Shown here: positions 1-5,510 of the stretch, one piece after another | Layout: each line of letters starts with the position of its first letter | Numbering within the stretch: position 1 is the stretch's first letter | NCBI GenBank assembly: GCA_022615525.1 | Contig: JAKEGN010000115.1 | Span: forward strand, 1-7,334 | Direction of reading: 5' to 3' | From: Woeseiaceae bacterium | GTDB taxonomy: Bacteria; Pseudomonadota; Gammaproteobacteria; Steroidobacterales; Woeseiaceae | DNA: 7,334 bases | Translations under genes and position numbers: made by a program | The notes under the pieces: generated by a model | What the model saw: only the letters and a program-made list of their open reading frames with translations | Told to the model about the DNA's origin: nothing | Databases searched by the model: none

Positions 1-1223
1 TCGTACTCGTGCTGCTCGGTGACGCGTATGCCCGCAGTCACCTTGATGAGCAGCCAGACCGCAAGGCTACTGAGAAAAACCCAGGCAAAAATTGCTGCCA
101 GACCCGTCAGCTGCTTGAGCAATGCGGCTTCGCTGTTCGACCAAGGCACCGCCAGCAAGCCCCACATACCCACCACGCCGTGCACCGAGATCGCACCGAC
201 CGGGTCGTCGATCCGGAGCTTGTCGAGCGTGACGATCGAGGCGATGACCAGGCCGCCGCCGATCGCGCCGATGGTGGTTGCCAGCAACGGCGTTGGCGTC
301 AGCGGTTCGGCGGTGATGGCGACAAGTCCCGCGAGAGCACCGTTCAGCGCCATGGTGAGATCGGCCTTGCCGAACCACAGCCTCGCGGTTACCAGCGCGA
401 ACACGAGACCGCCGGCCGCGGCCATGTTGGTGTTGACGAAGATCAGCGCCACCGCGTTGGCATCGCTGATGCTGCTCAGCCTGAGCTGCGAGCCGCCGTT
501 GAAACCGAACCATCCGAACCAGAGTACCAGCGTACCGAGCGTGGCCAGCGGCAGGTTGCAGCCGGGGATAGCGAAGACCTGTCCCTTGCTGCCGTACTTG
601 CCTTTTCTGGCTCCAAGCAGGAGCACACCGGCGAGCGCCGCCGAAGCGCCGCAGAGGTGCACCACTCCCGAGCCTGCGAAATCGTAAAAGCCGAGTTCAG
701 CGAGCCAGCCGCCACCCCATTTCCAGAATCCCTGCACAGGATAGATGAAGCCCGTGAGGAACAGGGCGAAGACGAAGAATGCCCAAAGCTTCATGCGTTC
801 GGCTACGGCGCCGGAGACTATCGACATGGCGGTAGCAACGAAGACGACCTGGAAAAAGAAATCCGCCGATCCCGAGGAGTAAACCTCGCCGCCGCTTGCA
901 AGGACGTCGGCGGAACTGTGATCCGCATTGCCGATCAGGCCGCGGCCGACGGACAGCAGGCTCTGGAACACGCCGCCGGCATAAGCCTCCGGGTACATGA
1001 TCGAATAGCCGCAGAGCATGTACATGATGCAGGCAATCGAGTAGAGGCCGATGTTCTTGGTCAGGATCTCGGCGGTGTTCTTCGCGCGCACAAGGCCCGC
1101 TTCGAGCATCGTGAATCCGGCGGCCATCCACATGACGAGTGCGCCCGTCACGAGCAGGTAGAAAGTGTCGACCGCGTAACTCAGCTCGGTCAGCCTGGCA
1201 AAGATATTTGCAGCGTCTTCCAC
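1..1223 (-). CDS. amtB: Ammonium transporter Amt/AmtB, 3' end beyond the window
   Basis: This is an integral inner-membrane channel for ammonium/ammonia uptake; 407 codons are present and the C-terminal tail runs off the left edge. The family's functional residues are visible. The outer phenylalanine gate appears as F124 and F128 (in FFFQVVF), and the recruitment tryptophan as W169 (in KWGGGW). D181 and H189 lie in YDFAGSGVVH. F241 and S245 lie in FGWFGFNGGS, and the second pore histidine is H348 (in SVHGVVG). The last residues, RVTEQHEY, match the start of the conserved cytoplasmic tail that docks GlnK, so probably only a few dozen residues are missing. The chosen start is GTG at 1223, with an AGGGAG ribosome site about 6 nt upstream. 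It lies 37 bp downstream of glnK on the same strand, so the two are almost certainly cotranscribed from the sigma-54 promoter near 1700. The alignment to E. coli AmtB is from memory; the family call is secure. Confidence 0.96.
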   Translation of the reverse strand, partial: MEDAANIFARLTELSYAVDTFYLLVTGALVMWMAAGFTMLEAGLVRAKNTAEILTKNIGLYSIACIMYMLCGYSIMYPEAYAGGVFQSLLSVGRGLIGNADHSSADVLASGGEVYSSGSADFFFQVVFVATAMSIVSGAVAERMKLWAFFVFALFLTGFIYPVQGFWKWGGGWLAELGFYDFAGSGVVHLCGASAALAGVLLLGARKGKYGSKGQVFAIPGCNLPLATLGTLVLWFGWFGFNGGSQLRLSSISDANAVALIFVNTNMAAAGGLVFALVTARLWFGKADLTMALNGALAGLVAITAEPLTPTPLLATTIGAIGGGLVIASIVTLDKLRIDDPVGAISVHGVVGMWGLLAVPWSNSEAALLKQLTGLAAIFAWVFLSSLAVWLLIKVTAGIRVTEQHEY

Positions 1224-1260
1224 GGATGTCTCCCTGTAGCCCGAACGGTTTGGCTGAGGA

Positions 1261-1599
1261 TCAGATAGCGGCCGTGCCGGTCTCGCCGGTGCGGATGCGA
1301 ATGGCCTGATCGAGGTTGGTTACGAAGATCTTTCCATCGCCGATCTTTCCGGTGCGTGCGGCGTTGGTTATTGCCTCGATGACCTGGTCGACGATGGACT
1401 CATCCACGGCGAGTTCAATTTTTGCTTTGGGCAGGAAGTCGACGACGTATTCCGCACCGCGATAGAGTTCCGTGTGGCCACGCTGCCGGCCGAACCCTTT
1501 GACTTCGCTGACCGTAATGCCCTGCAGACCTATGTCGGCCACCGCCTGTCGTACGTCGTCGAGCTTGAAAGGCTTAATGATCGCCGTGATCATCTTCAT
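1261..1599 (-). CDS. glnK: Nitrogen regulatory protein PII (GlnK type)
   Basis: This is a 112-residue PII signal-transduction protein, the same length as E. coli GlnB and GlnK. As a trimer it binds ATP/ADP and 2-oxoglutarate and, when unmodified, plugs the cognate Amt channel. The N-terminus MKMITAIIKPFKLDDVR is the family signature. The T-loop (about residues 37-55, GRQRGHTELYRGAEY) keeps Y51, the tyrosine uridylylated by GlnD. The B-loop is TGKIGDGKIF (83-92), and the C-loop region ends IRIRTGE (100-106). The chosen ATG at 1599 gives the canonical MKM start and has AGGGG about 6 nt upstream; longer readings extend into the promoter region and lack family similarity. GlnB and GlnK are hard to separate by sequence alone. 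The GlnK call rests on its position directly upstream of amtB and on the nitrogen-type promoter. Confidence 0.96.
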   Translation of the reverse strand: MKMITAIIKPFKLDDVRQAVADIGLQGITVSEVKGFGRQRGHTELYRGAEYVVDFLPKAKIELAVDESIVDQVIEAITNAARTGKIGDGKIFVTNLDQAIRIRTGETGTAAI

Positions 1600-1694
1600 C
1601 TTGATCCCCTGTGGTCCCGCGGTGAAAAGTCCCGGGGCCCGGCCGGCTGGCCGCGCGCGATTACGCGGACTCCGGCATACCCCCAACGCGACGG

Positions 1695-1710
1695 TGCAGC
1701 ATCCGTGCCA
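1695..1710 (-). promoter_or_regulatory. Sigma-54 (RpoN) -24/-12 promoter of glnK-amtB
   Basis: Read on the minus strand, the sequence is TGGCACGGATGCTGCA. It matches the sigma-54 consensus TGGCACG-N4-TTGCW at every conserved position except the first T of the -12 block (C here). The invariant GG (1709-1708) and GC (1697-1696) are exactly 12 bp apart, as required. The predicted transcription start is near 1684, giving a leader of about 85 nt before glnK. Location and orientation fit nitrogen-regulated expression of glnK-amtB. Confidence 0.82.
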
Positions 1711-1729
1711 CTCGCCAGAACACACTTAT

Positions 1730-1742
1730 ATTCAATAAGTTA
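1730..1742 (+). promoter_or_regulatory. Candidate IHF-binding site between enhancer and sigma-54 promoter
   Basis: The bases ATTCAATAAGTTA match the IHF consensus WATCAANNNNTTR at 8 of 9 specified positions (T instead of A at the second). The site sits in an AT-rich patch (about 1721-1748) within otherwise GC-rich DNA, midway between the NtrC-like palindrome and the -24/-12 element. That is where a DNA-bending protein is expected in sigma-54 promoters. A degenerate match in AT-rich DNA can be chance, so this is weaker than its two neighbours. Confidence 0.45.
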
Positions 1743-1764
1743 TAAAAGCCGCCCTCGGCCATTC

Positions 1765-1779
1765 GCACCACAACGGTGC
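1765..1779. promoter_or_regulatory. NtrC-type enhancer palindrome
   Basis: GCACC-ACAAC-GGTGC is a perfect dyad and matches the NtrC (GlnG) recognition pattern GCACC-N5-GGTGC. Its centre lies about 88 bp upstream of the start predicted for the glnK sigma-54 promoter, a workable enhancer distance. It also lies about 110 bp upstream of ubiK on the other strand. Only one strong site is visible; a weaker partner may exist at 1814-1828 (GCACT-GATCC-GGGTC), whose second half is poor. Confidence 0.75.
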
Positions 1780-1883
1780 AGCCCGGCCGGCGCGTGCCCG
1801 GATTCGGGCGCCTGCACTGATCCGGGTCGTTGTGAGCATTTTTGCGGCTGGCGTTTTGCGGCACGCTCAGGTATCAACCACCC

Positions 1884-2210
1884 ATGAGCGACGATTCGAT
1901 CGAAAAACTGGCGCGCACACTGGCCGAATCCCTGCCGCAGGGCTTACGGTCCGTGCGCGATGACCTGGAAAAGAACTTTCGTGCCGTGCTTCGTTCGGGA
2001 CTTGGCAAACTCGACCTGGTGACACGCGAGGAGTTTGATGTTCAGGAAGCGGTGCTGGCACGCACGCGGGAGAAACTGCGGGCGCTCGAGGCGCGTCTCC
2101 GCGCGCTCGAGGACGTGAACGCGCCGGCACCGGGCACAACGTCCGAAAGAGCGGCGACAAAAAAGGCAAGGAAAAAGTCGGCCAAGGGAACAGCAAAGAA
2201 ACCAGGATAG
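1884..2210 (+). CDS. ubiK: UbiK family ubiquinone biosynthesis accessory factor (YqiC/BMFP)
   Basis: This is a 108-residue small coiled-coil protein. Members of this family (E. coli UbiK, formerly YqiC) help aerobic ubiquinone synthesis together with the lipid-binding protein UbiJ. The N-terminal part (residues 1-38) is an amphipathic helix with the family pattern of LARTLAESLPQGLRSVRDDLEKNF. It is followed by the hallmark LVTREEFDVQEAVLARTREKLRALEARLRALE, a heptad-rich coiled coil (about 43-76). The tail (about 80-108) is low-complexity and strongly basic (KKARKKSAKGTAKKPG). The start is ATG at 1884, giving the typical MSDDSIEKLA; the upstream AGG is poorly spaced, so no strong ribosome site supports it. 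It is divergent from glnK and 92 bp upstream of comM. I see no convincing sigma-70 promoter in front of it. Confidence 0.9.
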   Translation: MSDDSIEKLARTLAESLPQGLRSVRDDLEKNFRAVLRSGLGKLDLVTREEFDVQEAVLARTREKLRALEARLRALEDVNAPAPGTTSERAATKKARKKSAKGTAKKPG

Positions 2211-2234
2211 CGCGCGAGCACGAGAGCCGGGCGC

Positions 2235-2256
2235 ACATGCCATGGAGTGGCAATGT
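2235..2256 (+). other. Small hairpin between ubiK and comM, possible weak terminator
   Basis: ACATGCCA (2235-2242) pairs with TGGCAATGT (2248-2256) around a 5-nt loop. This gives an 8-bp stem with one bulged A, followed by a short T-containing run (TTTGT). It lies 25 nt past the ubiK stop. The stem is not very GC-rich and the T tract is broken, so it might only attenuate read-through into comM or be chance. Confidence 0.3.
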
Positions 2257-2302
2257 TTGTCAGCACACGCGGCGCAAGCCATGTTGTCGATCTTGAAGTG
2301 TC

Positions 2303-3796
2303 ATGAGCGTCGCGCTGCTCATGAGCCGCACGCAGCTCGGCATCCAGGCGCCGCCGGTCACGATCGAGGTTTTTCTCTCCGGCGGTTTGCCGACATTCTC
2401 CATCGTGGGACTGCCCGAGACAGCGGTCCGCGAGAGCAAGGACCGGGTGCGCGGTGCCATCATCAGCTCGGGCTTCATGTTTCCGCAGGGCCGGATCACC
2501 GTCAGTCTCGGGCCGGCAGACCTGAAGAAAACCGGCGGGCGATTCGACCTGCCGATCGCGCTCGGCATCCTCGCGGCGAGCAATCTCATCCCGACCGACA
2601 AGCTGCTGGACATGGAGTTCTACGGGGAACTCGGCCTGAACGGCGACGTGCACCCGGTGCCCGGGACCCTGCCTGCCGCTCTGCGAGCCGCCGAAGCCGG
2701 GCGCGCAGTCATGGTGCCGCGTGCCAATGGCACCGAGGCGAGCCTGTCATCGGTAGAGGTGTTCCTGGCAGACAGCCTGTTGCAGGTTACCGCACATCTC
2801 AACGGTACCGGCCGAGCCGACCGGCTGCGTCAGTCGCGGCCGCCGCTGACTGCAGCCAACGTGCCGGACATGAGCGACGTTCGCGGTCAGCCGCTGGCCC
2901 GCCGGGCCATGGAAGTGGCGGCAGCCGGCGGACACAACATCCTGCTGATGGGACCACCCGGCACCGGGAAAAGCATGCTGGCAAGGAGATTGCCGGGCAT
3001 TCTGCCGCCGATGAGTGAAGCCGAAGCGCTCGAGACGGCTGCCATAGATTCGATCCTCGGACGCCGGCTCGATCTTTCACTGTGGCGGCAGCGCCCGTTT
3101 CGCGCGCCGCATCACACCGCCTCGGCCGCCGCCCTGGTCGGTGGCGGTTCCGATCCGCGACCGGGCGAGGCCTCGCGCGCGCACAACGGCGTGCTGTTTC
3201 TCGATGAGTTACCGGAGTTCAGCCGGCACGTGCTGGAGGTTCTCCGCGAGCCCTTGGAGAGCGGGGCGCTAACCATCTCCCGGGTCGGGCGCCAGGCCGA
3301 GTTCCCGGCGAGTTTCCAGCTGGTCGCAGCCATGAACCCCTGTCCCTGCGGTTACCTGGGAGACCTGGCCGGCAATTGCCGCTGCAGTGCGGACCGCGTG
3401 GTCCAGTATCGCGGCCGGATATCGGGACCCTTGCTCGACCGCATCGACATACTCGTAACCGTACCCCGCCCGCCCCGGGATTGCCTGCGACCGGATGCGC
3501 CGGCGGCAGAGGCCAGTGCTGCAATTGCCGCAAGGGTAGCCAGGGCGAGAGCAAGACAACTCGTTCGGGCTGGCGCGTGCAACGCACGCATACCCGTCAG
3601 TGTGTTGGAAGAGCTGTGCGAAACGACGACGGAAAGCTGGGACCTGTTGGAGCGCGCTGTCGAACGTTTCGCGCTTTCGGCGCGTGCGCATCACCGCATC
3701 CGGCGCGTCGCACGTACCATTGCCGATCTTGCAGGTGAGGAGGTCGTGGCAGCACCGCACATGGCGGAGGCGCTTTCCCTGCGACAGCTACTGTGA
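2303..3796 (+). CDS. comM: YifB/ComM family Mg-chelatase-like AAA+ ATPase (branch-migration helicase)
   Basis: This 497-residue protein is close to the family's usual length of about 500. ComM is a hexameric AAA+ helicase that promotes three-stranded branch migration when DNA taken up in natural transformation is integrated; it is also present in many bacteria not known to be competent. The N-terminal ChlI/Lon-like domain (about 1-170) includes GLPETAVRESKDRVRGAI and GRFDLPIALGIL. The AAA+ core has Walker A GPPGTGKS (217-224), Walker B VLFLDE (297-302), sensor-1 N345 and a likely arginine finger R380 in GPLLDRID. Four cysteines (C347, C349, C359, C361) form the CPCG...CRC cluster common in the family and probably metal-binding. 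The C-terminal domain contains the sensor-2-like SARAHHRIRRVARTIADL (459-476). ATG at 2303 matches the family N-terminus; M7 (2321) is an alternative. The 3' end overlaps the convergent cytochrome gene. Confidence 0.95.
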   Translation: MSVALLMSRTQLGIQAPPVTIEVFLSGGLPTFSIVGLPETAVRESKDRVRGAIISSGFMFPQGRITVSLGPADLKKTGGRFDLPIALGILAASNLIPTDKLLDMEFYGELGLNGDVHPVPGTLPAALRAAEAGRAVMVPRANGTEASLSSVEVFLADSLLQVTAHLNGTGRADRLRQSRPPLTAANVPDMSDVRGQPLARRAMEVAAAGGHNILLMGPPGTGKSMLARRLPGILPPMSEAEALETAAIDSILGRRLDLSLWRQRPFRAPHHTASAAALVGGGSDPRPGEASRAHNGVLFLDELPEFSRHVLEVLREPLESGALTISRVGRQAEFPASFQLVAAMNPCPCGYLGDLAGNCRCSADRVVQYRGRISGPLLDRIDILVTVPRPPRDCLRPDAPAAEASAAIAARVARARARQLVRAGACNARIPVSVLEELCETTTESWDLLERAVERFALSARAHHRIRRVARTIADLAGEEVVAAPHMAEALSLRQLL

Positions 3797-4300
3797 CTGC
3801 GACACCATGTAATCGACCGCATCGCGCACTTCCTGATCCGAAAGATCCATGCGGGCACCTTTTTGCGGCATGAATCCGGTCGATCCGGTAAATCCGTTGA
3901 TGGCGTGGTCGTGCAACGTCGTGTTGCCCTGCGCGATGCGCGGTGCCCAGGCGGCGGCATCGCCTATCTTCGGTGCGCCGCCGATGCCGCTGCCGTGACA
4001 GGCGATGCAGGCTTCGTTGTATACCTGTGGACCCGTCAACGTCGTTTCGACCGGTTCGGTCGCCGGGGCCGCGGCAACCTGTGGTTCACCGGCATGCGCT
4101 TCCTCGCCCGGCAGATAGACTTGGCCGAAAGGACGCAATCGCTCCTCGACGGCAGCGCGGTACTCGTCGGTGGTACTGGTAAATACATCCTGTGTGCGGC
4201 TGGTCATTTTCATCGCAAGCACAAGGATCGCCAGGGCGACGAACGCCAGCACACCGATAACGAGTGAATAGAGGTCGAAAAATTTCTGGTCCCGTTTCAA
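3788..4300 (-). CDS. Membrane-anchored cytochrome c5-type c-type cytochrome, TTG start
   Basis: This 170-residue monohaem cytochrome c presumably passes electrons in the periplasmic side of the respiratory chain; its partners are not evident here. An N-terminal transmembrane anchor (about residues 11-31, LVIGVLAFVALAILVLAMKM) is followed by a linker rich in A, E and P (about 65-88). The haem domain has CIACH (98-102), with H102 as the proximal ligand and M144 in GFMPQKG as the likely distal ligand. It ends LSDQEVRDAVDYMVSQ, typical of the cytochrome c5 group. The start is TTG at 4300. An in-frame TAG lies two codons upstream, a GGAG ribosome site sits 7 nt before it, and the next methionines (30, 32) would remove the anchor. 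It is convergent with comM (9-bp overlap) and divergent from the patatin gene. Confidence 0.92.
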   Translation of the reverse strand: MKRDQKFFDLYSLVIGVLAFVALAILVLAMKMTSRTQDVFTSTTDEYRAAVEERLRPFGQVYLPGEEAHAGEPQVAAAPATEPVETTLTGPQVYNEACIACHGSGIGGAPKIGDAAAWAPRIAQGNTTLHDHAINGFTGSTGFMPQKGARMDLSDQEVRDAVDYMVSQSQ

Positions 4301-4365
4301 GATCTATCTCCGGGTTCTTGTTTCACGGTCAGTTCGGCAATCACGCGCGAGCCGGAAGGGCTGGC

Positions 4366-4371
4366 ATTATA
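4366..4371 (-). promoter_or_regulatory. Candidate -10 box for the cytochrome c gene
   Basis: The minus strand reads a perfect TATAAT here, in one of the few AT-rich spots of the gap. Transcription would start near 4359, giving a leader of about 58 nt before the TTG start. No recognisable -35 hexamer lies 16-18 bp upstream and there is no TGn extension, so the assignment rests on the -10 alone. Confidence 0.3.
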
Positions 4372-4516
4372 TATCAGGACAGGAGACGCGTAGGAGCCCG
4401 CGTTGCGGGCGACGAGTTCGGGAACAGTCACCGAAGTCTTGCGGCGCCGGCGTGTAATGTATGATTCACCGTGTGGCGCCGGAAATACGAAATTCGCTAG
4501 TTAAGCGGGCGAGCTG

Positions 4517-5404
4517 ATGCCCGGAAGACCAAAGAATGTATCGCTGGTCCTTGGCTCGGGCGGCGCCCGCGGCCATGCGCACATAGGTGTCATTCGCGCG
4601 CTGGAGCAAAGAGACCTCAAGGTCCGAAGCATTGCCGGCACCTCGATGGGCGCCGTCATTGGCGGGATCTACGCGGCTGGGAAACTCGATACCTATGTCC
4701 GCTGGGCCATGCAGTTGCGAAAGTCGGACGTCGTCAGATTGCTCGACTTTTCCTTTACCCGCACGTCGCTGTTCAAGGGCGAACGAATAATCGACGTACT
4801 CAAGGACCTGATCGGTGATCGGCGGATCGAGGACCTGCCGGTCGCGTTCACTGCAGTCGCCACGGCGATCGAGGAACAACGCGAAGTGTGGCTCAACAAG
4901 GGTTCGCTGTTTACTGCGATCAAAGCCTCGATTGCGGTGCCCGGCGTTTTTTCGCCGGTTATCGTCGACGATCGGCTGCTCGTCGATGGCGGTCTCATCA
5001 ATCCGATTCCGATGGCGCCGACACTGAACGACGCGAATGACATCACCATTGCGGTGAACCTCGCCGGCACAACCGAGCATTACCGGCCGCAAGCAAAGGA
5101 GACGGACGACATGCCTGCGAAAGAGGACGAGGGTTACCGGGCTGCCATCGGGCGTTTCGTGAGCGGACTGTTGGAGACCAACAGTGATTCGGACCAGCCG
5201 CCGGGTGCGATGGATTTGCTGACTAAATCTTTCGACGTGATGCAAGGTTCAATTTCCCGCTTGAAGCTCGCCGCGTACGCGCCCGATATCGTGATCGACG
5301 TGCCACGCGATGCCTGCAGTTTCTTCGAATTTCACCGCGCCGAAGAGATGGCGGCTCTCGGCTTTCGAAAAGCGGTCGCCGCCCTCGAGAACGCCGAGCT
5401 TTGA
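4517..5404 (+). CDS. Patatin-like phospholipase, RssA-like
   Basis: This 295-residue protein resembles the bacterial RssA/patatin group, serine lipid acyl-hydrolases using a Ser-Asp dyad. The oxyanion-hole loop is GSGGARGHAHIG (13-24). The nucleophile elbow is GTSMG (41-45) with S43, and the catalytic aspartate is D157 in VDGG (156-159). The motifs ASIAVPGVFSPV (138-149) and GLINPIPM (159-166) are also typical, as is the late FHRAEEMAALGF (272-283). No signal peptide or membrane segment is visible, so it is probably cytoplasmic or peripherally attached. ATG at 4517 places the oxyanion loop about 10 residues in, as in relatives; the upstream GGGCGAG is only a modest ribosome site. It is divergent from the cytochrome gene and 106 bp upstream of the amidohydrolase. 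The natural lipid substrate cannot be told from sequence, and the rssA symbol is withheld because there is no rssB next to it. Confidence 0.92.
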   Translation: MPGRPKNVSLVLGSGGARGHAHIGVIRALEQRDLKVRSIAGTSMGAVIGGIYAAGKLDTYVRWAMQLRKSDVVRLLDFSFTRTSLFKGERIIDVLKDLIGDRRIEDLPVAFTAVATAIEEQREVWLNKGSLFTAIKASIAVPGVFSPVIVDDRLLVDGGLINPIPMAPTLNDANDITIAVNLAGTTEHYRPQAKETDDMPAKEDEGYRAAIGRFVSGLLETNSDSDQPPGAMDLLTKSFDVMQGSISRLKLAAYAPDIVIDVPRDACSFFEFHRAEEMAALGFRKAVAALENAEL

Positions 5405-5412
5405 CCGGAGAT

Positions 5413-5494
5413 ATGGCACGCATGCAGCACGAAATGGCCGCAGGCCCGTCATTTGCTTTGCCAGGGCGGCGATGCGAAAGTCAGAACGTGCCAT
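5413..5494. repeat. Widely spaced 8-bp inverted repeat between patatin and amidohydrolase genes
   Basis: ATGGCACG at 5413-5420 is the exact reverse complement of CGTGCCAT at 5487-5494, with 66 bp between. The left arm starts 9 nt after the patatin stop and the right arm ends 16 nt before the amidohydrolase start, just ahead of its ribosome site (AGGGGA). The arms could close a long-range stem in the intergenic RNA or be a chance match. I see no U-rich terminator in this gap. Confidence 0.35.
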
Positions 5495-5510
5495 TGCCAG
5501 GGGATAAGCC

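Noticed and set aside
1224..1260. Terminator between glnK and amtB
   Set aside because: Only an interrupted AGCC/GGCT pairing with internal mismatches and no T run; the 37-bp gap looks like a normal intra-operon spacer.
9..1268. 419-codon open frame on the plus strand antisense to amtB
   Set aside because: It is rich in R, H, E, Q and D with no recognisable domain, and lies opposite a clear Amt protein with all its motifs. Long antisense frames are common in GC-rich genes.
1796..1809. GCCCG-GATT-CGGGC inverted repeat as a terminator or operator
   Set aside because: A 5-bp GC-only stem is expected by chance in this composition; there is no T tract and it lies in a promoter region.
1814..1828. 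Second NtrC site (GCACT-GATCC-GGGTC)
   Set aside because: The first half-site is good but the second departs from GGTGC at several positions, so it is not supported as a separate site.
2242..3018. 258-codon plus-strand frame overlapping the start of comM
   Set aside because: The comM frame holds the full AAA+ motifs; this frame gives Arg/His/Gly-rich low-complexity sequence typical of an out-of-frame shadow.
4439..4465. Sigma-70 promoter for the patatin gene (TTGCGG, 15-bp spacer, TATGAT)
   Set aside because: The spacer is too short and the -35 is poor; only the -10-like hexamer is plausible.
4466..5245. 259-codon minus-strand frame opposite the patatin gene
   Set aside because: The plus strand encodes an intact patatin with GTSMG and DGG motifs; the opposite frame shows no domain.
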